Shown here piece after piece: positions 13,566-25,985 of a DNA stretch of 64,000 bases. The notes under the pieces were generated by a model, which saw nothing but the letters and a program-made list of their open reading frames with translations, had not been told where the DNA came from and made no database searches. How positions within the stretch are numbered: the first letter of the stretch is position 1; each line of letters begins with the position of its first letter. The stretch lies in the NCBI GenBank assembly GCA_961205875.1, contig OY540813.1:7659001-7723000 (forward strand), in the 5' to 3' direction. The stretch is from Sialis fuliginosa. Lineage: Eukaryota; Arthropoda; Insecta; Megaloptera; Sialidae. A program made the position numbers and the translations under genes.

Positions 13566-14045
13566 CAGGGACTTGAACCTGAACCCGAACCTTTTCATGG
13601 ATAACCCGTGACTATATATATTTTTAAAAGGTTCAATAAATTATTTTTAATATTTATCTGCAATGATTTTTAAAAGAGATTATAAATGTCCTAACAGAAA
13701 ATCTATTTCTACTAAAATTTACATCTTTTTTACCTTCTTTTTTAATTCTATGACTAAATTAAAAGTAGAGATTTGAATCTTTAAAATGTAATTTTATTTT
13801 TTGTCCTTTTTTCTTGCAATATTTTAAAGACGATTAATGTTTTTTCTTCTTCAGAAAATATTTTATTTTTTAATTATAATTTTTTTTCGAACAAAATAAA
13901 TTACAAATTTGGACTCGAACCCGACGTGAACTCTAAAAAAATAACGGTTTTTGAACCTAAATAGTCTTTACCATGCTGAACCTAAACCCGAACCAAAATT
14001 TATATTTTAACTCGAACCATAAATAAATTCTGGTTCAAATCCCTG
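13566..14045. mobile_element. 480 bp hAT-like non-autonomous element
   Basis: The ends CAGGGACTTGAACCTGAACC and GGTTCAAATCCCTG are inverted. The flanks GTAGAACG and GTAGAAAC (8 bp, 6 matching) look like a target-site duplication of hAT type. The interior repeats degenerate GAACCTGAACCCGAAC-like text and has no coding frame. Confidence 0.7.
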
Positions 14046-14339
14046 GTAGAAACACATTTTTATAAACATAATATAAAGAATAAGTAAACAAAAATAATGA
14101 ATGACATATTTTCTTTCAATACGTTTTGTTTACCTTAAATAATAAGAAAGCTATAGTAATATTGTCTTTAGATATTCAATGATATCATGTTTTTATTATT
14201 TTTAAATATACAATTGAACATTTTATTTGCTAATTTTATAACACCACTAAAACTTTAAATTGTTGACCACATTTTTTAAATTTTCATCAAACTATTTACA
14301 AAAACGTTAAACTGTATTTTACGTTAAGACGTCAACAAT

Positions 14340-14565
14340 CGCGAACATTGAAATTTCGTGCGCGTTCTCAGTTGTGCGTATCTCGCAACGGCCGCTGAGA
14401 TAATAAGCTCTTGAAGCTTTTCAACAGGTTGCAATATCGGAACTTGTTTCGCCTGCGCTGTAGATTTGCGGGGGGTGTTATGCCGCAAGTGGTATTGTAT
14501 TGCATATCATATCCCAATGGATTTCTCGCATGGCCAACTCGATAACCGTTATTAAAAATTGTAAC
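14340..14565. other. GC-richer unassigned island
   Basis: This patch is clearly less AT-rich than its surroundings (CGTGCGCGTTCTCAGTTGTG; CGCAACGGCCGCTGAGATAA; GCGGGGGGTGTTATGCCGCA). A 67-codon minus frame covers it without domain similarity. It may be a transposon fragment or a regulatory island. Confidence 0.4.
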
Positions 14566-15059
14566 ACACAAACTGATATAAATTGTCTATCTTTACATAC
14601 TTGAAACAAAATTTATGATAACTTTTGTATTATGTTTTTTATTTATATCTCAAGTAAATACTTACATTTTTATTTGTTAAATTAGGAAAGGGAGTATATT
14701 CCGGAAAATGTTTAAAAATACAAATATACAATACACAGATATTTATTTTAGATTTTTTGGCGACATTTTTCGTTTGTTTTTTTGTTAGACGGCCTTTTTT
14801 TAAATTACTTAATAAATATTTTTAAAACATTCTTAAAATAATTTTTTATATTGATTAACTAATTTTAAGAACTTTTCATCCTTTCCAAAATTTTCTAAAA
14901 GTTGATCCTTTAGAAGATAAAATAGAAATAAACGTTATTATAGAAATTACGGATTTTTTTAGGTTGCACTCATTACAACTTTTGATCAGCAAATTTTGAA
15001 CTATCATTTCCCCAAATTAAAAAAAAATCAGCCAAAAAGCAAAATTCATTGCTTTTGTG

Positions 15060-15200
15060 CGGGGTCCTTTCTTTTGCTCTACTGCTACTGTTTGTGGACA
15101 TGGGTTTATCAACAAAAAAGCGATTGTTCTAATGTCCTCCACAACTTCTGCAAGTCAGTCGGTATGTCCCGTGAACATATCGACTAACTTTCAGGAGTGA
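15060..15200 (-). repeat. Dispersed transposon fragment shared with 41772-41910
   Basis: AAAAAGCGATTGTTCTAATG and GTCCCGTGAACATATCGACT match, in opposite orientation, the block TGTCTCGTAAACATATCGAC at 41779, including the CTCTACTGCT segment about 130 bp away. The two are copies of one family with a TGTCCCGT-type terminus. Confidence 0.65.
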
Positions 15201-15926
15201 ACATATTTATTCATTATCATTTCAATATATGAAAAATAATTCAGTCAACATGATGACGTCACAAAATTTAAGGACACAGCTGTCAATCCTACCTTCTATA
15301 TTTGTACCATGGACTTCCAGCTTTATTGCCGCTGGGCATAGTATCAATAAATGAAAAGATGGAAATATTTTCTAAATAAAAATCTTATTTATTATTTATT
15401 TCAAAATGTTTTTATAAAATGAAATTTTAACATATCTACTAATAAATAAATTTTTAATGGAATTTAAAATGGAAAAAAAAAACTTTATTTCATAAAAAAT
15501 GTAATTAAGTGATTTTAATTGATAAAGTAATAGCAAGTAACAAATTTATAATTGACAAACTGCTTTTGTATTTCTTTTGTAATTATAGCCAATTAATAAA
15601 GTTAATGCAGATTTGATACAGAAATGATATTTAAATTTAATTAAGAGTTTTTAAGTTTTAGGCTCGAAAGTGAAAAGCTGTTATCAGTGACGCCTGAGCT
15701 GGTGGGGCAGGGAGATGAGCTGGGTGGGCAATGACTACTTTTTGCACCTCCAAAAATTGAACCTTGTTTTCTTAGGGTGAGTTTGAAGCGACGTAAAATT
15801 ATAAAAATTTGTTTTCTGTAAATTTTGTATTCTTAAAAATTCTTTAATTTTTGTAAACTGTCACAAATAAATTATAAAATGTAATCACCAGTCTAGTCAA
15901 AGACAAAGAAAAATAAAAAGTGAGTA

Positions 15927-16241
15927 CAGTGAAACCTCGATAGTACGTTTTTTTTTCTTTTTTTAAGTCTCGACATTCTTCGATAAGACCCCATGTTAAA
16001 ATATTTCGTTAGTGCGTTCTTCTCATTAGTACGTGTTTCCCCCAGTCCCTTTAAAAAGGTACTAACAAGGATTCATTGTATTTCTATTTATAATTATTTT
16101 TTTTAACAAATAATACGATATATTAATCAAGCTAACCATAACTGAAATCAATTTTGAATTTTAAAAACGCCAAATAAAATTAGGTCAGCTTAATTTTTGA
16201 GGTTCGTAACTGCCCCCACCCCACAGATTTTGGCGCCACTG
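15927..16241 (+). mobile_element. Tigger/pogo-like MITE within a CAGTGGCGCC-ended repeat
   Basis: The inner part has inverted ends ACAGTGAAACCTCGATAGTA (15926) and TACTAACAAGGATTCATTGT (about 16060-16079), typical of TA-targeting Tigger/pogo elements. The outer repeat ends TTTTGGCGCCACTG at 16241. The same composite occurs inverted at 13033, so the two parts travel as a unit or were joined before copying. Confidence 0.6.
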
Positions 16242-17474
16242 AGTTTTATAAATAAGCATTATAGTATTAATTTATTGATATATTTCTGAGACATTATTGC
16301 TTTCATAACTATATTTAATATACAACGGAAAAAAAATGTACGAATTTATATGCAATAATATACATGTATATTTGCAACACAATTTACTTACTTATTTTCA
16401 ATGCAATATATTTATTCATAAACTAAACACTGAACAAATTATAAAAATATCTTTTTAATGCGTATATGTGTAGAATTCGGTTCAAACTTGTTCATATGAA
16501 ACCAGTTTGAACTGATAATATACGCGCAAAAAATACACGAACTATGGAAATCAGCACTTAAATATTCGAAGCATCATAATATATTTATGAGTTATGCAAA
16601 AGCCGAAGCTTGTTACTTCAATTTTTTATTTGAAAGGGCGTAATGGAAGATTATAAAATGAACGTTTTAAACCTTATCCATGTTTACATAAATGATATTT
16701 AATAGTTATTATTTATCTCTTCAGTATTTAACTTTTTTTTTACCATATTGATTTGTCTCGCGATGGTAGCGACGCGTTCAGTGGTAAAGATCGAAACTAA
16801 CTAAAAGTCGTTAGTGTATAAGAGGTCTTAAAGTATTAAATTTCTTTTATAAAGAAAATAAGTATAACTAATGAAAAAGATGAAAAATACCTCTGAAAAG
16901 AAAATCTTTAGTCTTTTAGTTTAATAATAATAGAAAAGAACGTGTGATATAGAAATTGCGAATTATTTAATTAAACATGTTTTTCAAACTAACAACTAAC
17001 AGCTCATCCGATAGGAATAGTTCCAATTTTCACCACACCCGTGGCGTACAATCTAAGACACATATTAATAACACAATCGACAAAAATATCATCTACAGTA
17101 AGAGGTTGAGAAGATTTCTGTAAACTAGTGGCAAATGTTAAGGTTTATTTTCGAGTGCAGAAGGCTGAATGGAAAACCGTTGTTGCACTTAAGGAAAATC
17201 TCATATCCCCACGGCAAATCACTAGTATTGGAATATTATCTATTTATATAGTGATCGCATGATTATTACGATATTATACCATATCCAATGCACATAAGTT
17301 TCAACAAGACAGAAACAAACAAATTGAATTTAAAAAAAATACGTTCACATATTATTAATAACAAAGCGTTTGTTTAGTTACATTGTTTTATATCTAAACT
17401 ATTCAACTTACACTACATAAAGACAAACTTTTTTTTTAGAATTCAGTACACAAAAAAAATTATTTCTAAACTCA

Positions 17475-17693
17475 CACTGAAAGAAATATCGTTCATTAAT
17501 ATTATGAAACGCATTCAACATCCATGAATTCATAGTAATAATGAAGAAATACTTTATATTAAAGTTAAAATTCATTACTTTTTTACTTTTAACGAATGTT
17601 TACCTTAATATGAAGTATTTCTTCATTATTACTATGAATTAATTGTTGTTCGAATGCGTTTCATAATATTAATGAACGATTTTTCTTTCAGTG
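17475..17693. mobile_element. 219 bp foldback MITE
   Basis: Arms start CACTGAAAGAAATATCGTTC and end with its near-perfect complement. Nearly the whole length folds back, through ATTAATATTATGAAACGCAT and AATAATGAAGAAATACTT, onto the other arm. No coding frame. Confidence 0.85.
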
Positions 17694-19405
17694 CATAAAA
17701 AAAATAACATAGACGCATTATTTATGAAAATTACTTTTACTATAAAATTTTCAATTTAATATTGTCATATACGTTTATTTTATTTTGAAGTCCAATTTCC
17801 CCGTGCATGTTAGCGAATCGACATGCGACAGTGAATTTTATCAGCGCACCTTGCGAGTATACTAGCGTTTTCTCAATTTAAACAGTAATCCAATTGCATT
17901 TTGTGTTACGTCTTCTTGAGACGTGAATACGACATTGCACTAATGTATTTACACTCGGGATTTATTATCTGTTACTATTTGACACATTTTTTAACTTAAT
18001 ATTACGGAACTTATTGAAGGTTTTTACAAAAATAAAAATAAAAGTGATTAAAATTTATCTATGCACCATTTAAGATTCGTATGGTTTTCTGTATGAAAAC
18101 CAGGAACCTATTAGGTATTGTACATGTTATTATTACATTCAAAATATTAACTTTTACATGCAATAAAATATATGAGTTCATTCAATTCCAGGCATATATA
18201 ATCGCCAAATACCGTCCCTTTTTTAAAATCCTATATATTTTTCATATTTTTAGCAGTATTATCAACGATTTATACTTTTATTTAAAATTCTATTTCCAGG
18301 TCATCTCAATACCACGTGAATATTGTGAATAATACCATCTAATCGAGTTTTTGAAGTTATTAAATAAACATTTTTCTCTAAAACTCATCCCCTTCGATTT
18401 ATCTCAGGGTCCGATGTTTTTTCTCGCCATGTATATATGTATATATATATTAACTATTTATCCTTATACCTGTTTGAATCCTATTTTGGACTGTCCAATG
18501 TTTATGACACAAGTATTCATATCACAAAGCATTATAAAAGAATATAGTATATACTGTTTTCCAGTGTACATTTATCACAGTACAAAAGGTTAAACATAAT
18601 TCATTTAAATTCACTTATGGGTATGATTATTCTTGCTGGATTGCAGAAACAAAATGAATTATACATATTTTTTATTCAAACAGGAGCTACATCGTCAAAG
18701 AGATAAAACAAAACAAATTGTAGAGAATATCAGCAGAATCTGTTACAGTGTCGTACTTATACATAAAAATTATAAACTTATGAAATTATTCTCTTCCACT
18801 TTTTTTGTTTTAAATATTTTTCTCGATCAACTGTTCAAGTTTGTTCCTTCTGATATAACTCAATCCTGTATATATATGTATTTACAAAAAAAACAGTTAA
18901 AAATATTTATCACAGAATTTTGATTTAGATTGATAATTCTTATCTTATTTTAATTTGATACCCAATGTTTTTTAGTTGCACCGTCCTTGTTACAAATGTC
19001 TTCGTGGTAAATTTGGAATTTAAATAATTTAATTTAGTATTCCGAGGTGATCTGACTGAATTGTTTTCAAACAAGGTCCTGCACGGAGGGTTCGTTTTTA
19101 TTCTTGCAAAATTTCACTGTATTACGTAACAAAATACAAATTGTAAATAAATGCTAATCGCGGAGTTGTTACAAACAAACTACAGAGAGCAGCACGATTA
19201 ATAGTTAGAATCTTATATGCCACTCGTTGTGTTTTCTGTTAGATATACTTGACATTCTCAATTGATTTACATATAAAAAGTATAATAATATAATGAGACT
19301 TTTATACTTTTATAAAATAAACGTATATTATTTGAGGTTATGTTTAACTTTGCAAGAATGTTTGTAACTGTTCAATTCTTTTTAAATCGAAATATCACAC
19401 TTACG

Positions 19406-19697
19406 TCCGGTATTATAAACGAGCTAGCAAAATTCGCTAGCTCACAAGCACTTCCAAATGAGGTTTCAAACGTATCTGACAGTTTTTTTTAAGTTTCATG
19501 AAATGTTTGACTATTAAAACAGTGGTGATATTATGAAAATTATTTTGTACGGTTAAATTCCTCAACTGTGTTACAATTAGTTGAAGTATCACTGCTCTAA
19601 ACTTTATAGCTAATCCATAGATACTAGTATAGAATTAATACCTCATTTGAGAGTGCTTGCAAGCTAGCAAATTTACTAGCTCCTTTATAATACCGGA
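19406..19697. mobile_element. 292 bp inverted-repeat element, TCCGGTATTATAA family
   Basis: The left end TCCGGTATTATAAACGAGCT and the reverse complement of the right end TCCGGTATTATAAAGGAGCT differ at one base. Homology continues inward through GCTAGCAAA and CAAGCACTT. The family recurs at 57299-57553 and as a solo end at 9549. Confidence 0.85.
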
Positions 19698-19844
19698 TAT
19701 TACCTATCGAAAATTAATTAACCTCTTCTTCATAATTATTAGGTTATTTCAAACCAACATTTACAAAAAAAATTTAAGTGTTTTAAAAACTAAAATTATA
19801 TAAATAAATAATGTTAAAGAATTCCCTAGTAAAGGCCCCTTCTG

Positions 19845-19885
19845 GAAAATTGGCTGGGCCCCCCATTTCTATAGTTACGTCACTG
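19845..19885 (-). repeat. End of a poly-C/GGCCCC transposon
   Basis: GGCTGGGCCCCCCATTTCTA then TAGTTACGTCACTGG looks like the CAGTGACGTAAC-type terminus of hAT-like elements; no partner end was identified. Confidence 0.4.
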
Positions 19886-20320
19886 GACACCTAGTATATT
19901 AATATTTAATAATAATATTTTATAATACAGGAATAGAAAAGTATGAGAATTTTTTTTCGAACGTTTCAGTTGATATTTTCTAAACAATCATAAATATGTT
20001 ATCAAGCTCGAGTATAATTTAAGAATAGATTTGAAATTAGCATAATTATAATTTAAATGCTTCTAAGAATTATCTGAGAAGTTATCCAGTTCGTATTAGT
20101 TTTGTGTAATAAAATCCGCATAGCTAGAATTACATAAGCTGTTCAAAGGTCAAAGTAATTATCTTCACTTTCAATTTTCTAAGTCATATACCAAACTTGA
20201 TTAGTGGTTTATTTTTAGAAAACATAATTACTCATTCACTATAAATAGTAAGCTATATGTGGAGTAACGCATGAACAGTGCTTGGAATTTATGAATAGTA
20301 TAGTATATATGTATACATAT

Positions 20321-20526
20321 AGGGTTTTCACCCGGAGTCTCAGGGTATGTATACCGTTTCTCCGAGCTCCGAGTTTAGTTTTAATTTCTTCAGGGTCATC
20401 AAAAATAGCTGAGAGCACAAAAGTGAAGATTACGATGTGAACATTTTTAGGTGTCAACGAAAAAAAATAAAAAAAGGTCTTCATTTACATCTCAGGGTTT
20501 ACAAAAACTAAAATTTGGTCATTCTA
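20321..20526 (+). mobile_element. AGGGTG-ended MITE copy A
   Basis: It shares CCCGGAGTCTCAGGGT near the left end and GTCTTCATTTACATCTCAGG plus ACTAAAATTTGGTCA at the right end with the better preserved copy at 49303-49533. Confidence 0.75.
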
Positions 20527-21112
20527 TATACAATACACACGAGGGTCACGGCCGAAATCTAAGAAAACCCGAGTAAATTTGAATATCTAAATATGGCGCA
20601 ATTGGAAGTTGGGGCGCGAAGCCCTTAGTTATTATAATATACAATTTATAATAATATTATTGTTATTGTAATAAGAAACATTATTGACACTTTATTCTAA
20701 AATTACATTTTAATTTAATTTAATTACTCTTGAAAGCATTTATTTTTATCGGATTTAATTTTAAACGTCTTATATATTTATTTATAATTAGTTCAATAAT
20801 AAAACTTGTATAAAAGACACTTTTACTCTACATTTAGCATAACTACTCGAAAATTACATTCCTTGCAGTTCGGGCAGTTATTTCTAATAACATCTTAATT
20901 ATTTTCCTCTTCCTTTGGTAGATATGTGAAGTAGCAGCGGTATTTGGAAGAAAACAAACCGGAAACTGCAGCAAGAATTTTAATTGTTCCTGTTCTCAAT
21001 TCAATATATATGCAGATACAAATGTACATTTTATCCGGTGTGTGTATTGCAATTACTGTACTTGAAATGAAATGTTTTGTTCATGTATTGAATACGTAGT
21101 ACAGTGGTCCCC

Positions 21113-21150
21113 AACCCTATACCCGCGGCCACTGTGCGAAAACGATTAAA
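21113..21150 (+). repeat. Solo hAT end
   Basis: CAGTGGTCCCCAACCCTATA then CCCGCGGCCAC is the classic Charlie-like hAT terminus; the partner end was not located. Confidence 0.5.
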
Positions 21151-22654
21151 TATTATTTAAGTTTTCAATAAAATGTAACATGAGACTTTTTTAAATGAAA
21201 CGAGAGTGAACATTGTACATGTTTCTAATTATATCATTTTTCCATACAATTTTTCATATACAAATTAATAAAGTATAAATTATAAAAAATAACGTTCTTT
21301 TATAACTTTATAACTTATAACCAATTAAAATATGTATTTTAAAAAATCGATAATATTTTTTTAATAAAAATTATTAAAAAATAAATTTTAGATTATATTA
21401 TTCTTTACAATTTTTATCTGAAATATTTTTTCTAATTCGCGCAGTTTCGAAAATGAATCGAAAATCTAAAAATCCAAAAATGGCAAGAGTTTGTAATAAA
21501 CATAAGATCGTTTTAAAAAATAGGAGTTTTATCCCGACGAAAATTAAAATAGTCAAAATTGATTCTAGAAAGGTCAAAATGGATATTTCCATCAAAATCT
21601 CGAATATTTCATATACTTATGAATGTAGTATATAATATGTAGTATTGTATATAGTATGTAGTATATGTAAATAAAAATAATACCTACATTAAATGAAAAC
21701 GATTTTTTGTAAGTTTTATCAAAAACAATAGCATATTTACTATAATAAAAAAATCTATATTTTACATACATATTATACAACAAAATCATAGGTATGTCTA
21801 CATAGCAGATATATGTATGTACATTTGTACATACCTACATATTATGTAGATACGCATAACACAAATAAGCAAATTAACCAAAGCTTGTGTTGAATTACAA
21901 ATATGCGTTCTCTTGATGATAAAAATTCGTCGTATGCATAACAAATGCTGGCATTTTTTACATTTTCACATATCTATCAAACACACAATGGAATGAAGTT
22001 TTCAAACAATTGTAACTGGGTTCTACTCAACTTCTAGATACCTACTTATGTAAAAATGATAGTTTTATTAGTAATATTACTTTAACTAAAGATCAATTAA
22101 GTCTGGTATGTAACTTTCACGATGTAATTTCTCGAATTTCGATTTATCTATTTATATGTGTAAAGAAAGAAGTCTCAGGACTCATCAACACACAGCCCAA
22201 ACCCCTGGATTGTGTATTGTGTATGATAATACAACTCTAATAGGTCGAAACCGCGAATTAGCCGCTAGTTATAATATAAAAATGCCCTTATTAGATAACT
22301 ATTAAGTTTGTATAATACAAAACTAATTTATTGCTTTTTTACTGTAGTGCAAGGACAAATTGATTTTCTACTATACATTATTCAAATGTAGACACGAAAT
22401 AGAAATGCACGGTTATTATAATTTATTAAATTCAGTAGTATTCATCGTAAAATTTATTTTAGGGGAAAAGGTAAACGTGTAAACGTGTTATAATTACAAC
22501 CATACTTAAGCCGAACAAAATGTAAAAAACTGCATTTGTGTTAATAAAATGTTATTATATTATAATTAATATATTTATGTTTCATTTTTTAAACAAAAAT
22601 AACGTCTCTTACTTATGAATATCTTAGTAAAAAGTATTAATAATTAAATTTCAA

Positions 22655-22765
22655 AATTCCGGCAAAATCAGGCTGGAATTTACCAACTCCGACCGGAACC
22701 GTAGTATAATCGTGAATTATGACAGGAATTTCAGCCAGACCGGAATTCCGGTACACCTCTAATCT
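22655..22765 (-). repeat. GC-richer repeat ending in TAGAGGTGTACCGGAATTCC
   Basis: On the minus strand it reads AGAGGTGTACCGGAATTCCG, then a run of CCGG/CCGGA words to GATTTTGCCGGAATTTTG, which mirrors the start (CCGGAATT at both ends). It is probably a transposon remnant. Confidence 0.45.
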
Positions 22766-24539
22766 TAATATAATAAAAGTGATGCTAAAGTTTGATCGAA
22801 AATACCTTAATGTAGGAACCATAAGACTATTTTTGTAACAATTAAGTATTTGTTTGTTCTTCTTTTGTTTTGGCAATAATATCCATGTTGCTTCTGTGTT
22901 AACAATTGACAATTAAGCTTTGTTCATTTGCATATTCGTGCTAATTACATTTGATGAATAATTGAGTCGCAAAACGATGATTTGTTCCATCAATAAGCCC
23001 ACCTACTAATCGATTAACCAGTTTCACAATAGATACAATCGTTTTATTGTCAATGATTACCAGATTTTGGTAGTCACAGTGGTAGATTTGCAAAACTAAT
23101 CAAATTTAATACTAGCATTGAACGATCTTAATAGTACTATTAATTTTATTATTGTTTTTGTTAGTTAATTTAAAAGAGATTATGGTAAACTTCTATTGTG
23201 AATTTTAATGATTTTAGAACACTAATAAAAATGATTTTGTTTTAATGTAAACTTTCAATTAAATAGTTATATATTTTTTCATGTAATATAATACATAAAT
23301 GTTGCTGACAATATTGACATAATTTTGACTTGTCCTGTATATAACCGATCCTTATATTTTATTAAAAGTATCGTGAATTATATATGCATTAACAATGCAG
23401 TCGTTTAATTAAACTGCTATTATACTTTAAAATGCCACAGCCAGATATTTATTATTTCTATTTATAGCAATGAAATGAGTACATACATAATGTCTCTAAT
23501 TGAATTTTAATATTAAAGAACAGAGGCTAATTGCTTTAACTTTATTTTAATTATATAATGATCATATGTACCAATATTCAGAAGGTACAAAATTGGATAA
23601 TTGAGTTGTATAATACTGTGTTTAGACCGAAGAGACAAAACAGCATTACGGTGTATTTTAGACAAAATTGCAACAAACTCTATACATTTTAAATACGAAG
23701 TGCTTTAAAAACACTGTGTTATTTTATTTTCTTTAGTCTAAAACACAGTATAAGCAGTCTATGTCATAATTCAAAATCTATTTTAATTCATTATTTTACA
23801 AGAAATGTACGTAAAGAGAGGATAATAAATGTAGTGTAGGGTATAGTATTTACGAACACCTAAGGAAAAATCAAACAAATTAAAATCTGAGTAATAAACC
23901 ATTGCTCTGTACTTATGTAAAATATTCGGTATTAAGATGACTGATTTTACAAAAAATAAATAATAATAATAAGCAATGGCATTTTGGTATTTTTAACGAA
24001 GAGATAACGTGGTTGATGATCTAACTTTAGAAGAAGCACGATAAAGAACCAAGAATATTCGAATATAAATTAAAATAAACGTAGGTATCCAATTTCCGGA
24101 TTCTTTTTTACGAAATTGTTTTCATGAAACAAATTGCTAAATTAAACCGAGAAACTTGTATAATTTGAAATGAGAAAACGTAAAACGTAATTAAAGTATT
24201 AAGAGAATTGGTAATACGCATTATAAATTAAAATCTCTTTTAAAAATTCGCTGATGGAAGAAATTTCTTAGAAATAAAATTATTTAAAGTTAGTCAAATG
24301 TAAGGAATGGGCAATTTAGTTGCTTAAATATCAATTACATATAACAAAACAAGTATCTCAGCCTTCTGACAACTGAACTCATAACAATATAGCAATGGAT
24401 TCTTCTGATATTAAATAAAAACTAATAACTTTTAAGGGGCTCTATGCAAATACATGAACATATGAAGTTTTTTGTCTATAATAACATTTTCGATTCACTG
24501 TAAAAAGTTTTTTACAAAGTTTTATACCTCTAGTATTAT

Positions 24540-24710
24540 ACAAGTTTTGAGGCTTCCGCGATGATCTAGATATGGATCTTGGCTTCTGGGTGCAAGCCGC
24601 GTCAATTTGATCGTGTTATCGGCCAACGTTTCGTCACAAATTGCAGTGGACATCTTCAGGGCTCTTCTCCACGGTCAAATTGGCACGGCATATACCCAGA
24701 AACCAAGATT
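24540..24710. repeat. Dispersed hammerhead-like repeat (copy 3), two copies head to head
   Basis: 24540-24660 is a full minus-strand copy from tail (CAAGTTTTGAGGCTTCCGCG) to core (GTTTCGTCACAAATTGCAGT; GGACATCTTCAGGG). It is followed at 24673-24710 by a plus-strand partial copy (GGTCAAATTGGCACGGCATA; CCCAGAAACCAAGAT). This is the same inverted arrangement as at 41165-41387 but more diverged. Confidence 0.85.
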
Positions 24711-25729
24711 CATATCTCTATTATTAGTGTCGAAACCATACGTATAATTTTTTGCAGTTTGTTAAGTATATTATTCCAGAACTAAAAAACGGACATAAAG
24801 TTCATAGTTTAATGTAGTTTTATTACGTTGAGTGTCATTTGGCAAAGTGACAGTTAATTTAAAGTAAAAACTACTATCTACTTTACATATTTATTTGTTT
24901 TGTGCGCTTTGCCAAAAAAGATTCCAAAATCTAACGTATAATATATTTTTTATAGTAGGTACTTCATTTTAAAATGTAAATATAAATATATAAAAAGGGT
25001 AAATAAATCTTTTACTTCAAAGAACACTTTTTTTAAATCAGAGCAGAAACAAAGGCCGGAAGTAGGATCAAATGTCCAGTGACAATGCAATATACAATAA
25101 TACCTATATCTAATTGTTCTAAATTATGGCGGATTAACTTTTTCTTCATAACCCCCTTGACATGGGTATCATATAAAAGGGTTTGACGAGCTTTTATTTA
25201 ACTTTACCTGTTAGTATGTTAGATCGTTAGTCAGTCAGTAACTAAAAATTTGAAAATAATAATAAATAAAAAATATATATATTTTTTTAAACAAGCTTTT
25301 ATTAATTATGTACCCAAATGTAAAAAGAATCAGCTATCACAAAATTTGCAGAATGTATGGAAAAAATATCTTGTGAATTGATATACTATAAAAGGGTAGA
25401 AAATTTGTACATTTCTTAAATTCATTAGTTTAATTAATATTTGCCTTTATAAAGCCCTACGCTTTCATTGATTTTAGTCATACAAATTTACAAATTTTAT
25501 GATATATGTATATATGATAAAATAATAATCATACACTTTGAGATATTTACAATATATGTATGTACCTACTATTATGATAACATATACTTATATAATGCTT
25601 CCTCTATACTTCGTCTATGGCGAGGAAGTAACATATATAAATAATGGTATCTTGGTATATTTGATAATAGAATAATAGCACAGTCAAAGCGTCGTATAAA
25701 ACAGGGCAACCATGCATTTTTGGTAGGCA

Positions 25730-25985
25730 GCGGTTTTTTTAGGGGATTTCGAAGGGGGGTCGGTCGTGAGTCTTGGGGACTGTGAACGATGCCTTTTTAC
25801 CGTAATTTTGAAAATAAGGGTGCAATTAGTTTTTTTATTCATCTCAACAGTCTGACAAAAATTTTGTAAAGGGCATTTTTGTAGGTATAGTAATTCTCTG
25901 TAACTTCTTGGCATTACATTTATAATAAAAAAGTTATGAGAAAAAAACGATAAAAAAATAGGGGATGAAATACATTGAGTCAAGA
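25730..25985. repeat. Unclassified repeat-like block
   Basis: The block runs from GGGATTTCGAAGGGGGGTCG to GGGGATGAAATACATTGAGT. Its phrases (GTAATTCTCTGTAACTTCTT; AAAAAGTTATGAGAAAAAAA) resemble the kind of text inside the foldback at 48157. A 99-codon minus frame here has no domain. Confidence 0.35.

Noticed and set aside
18081-18923. Series of three hydrophobic frames that could look like a membrane protein or odorant receptor
   Set aside because: Codons are simply AT-rich (F, I, Y, L, K). There are no conserved motifs, no splice sites joining the frames and no family match recognised.
24579-24785. 68-codon plus-strand frame with GC-rich codons
   Set aside because: It lies in repeat copy 3, antisense to the repeat; not a gene.
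25684-25983. 99-codon minus frame
   Set aside because: It overlaps a repeat-like block and has no domain or start context.
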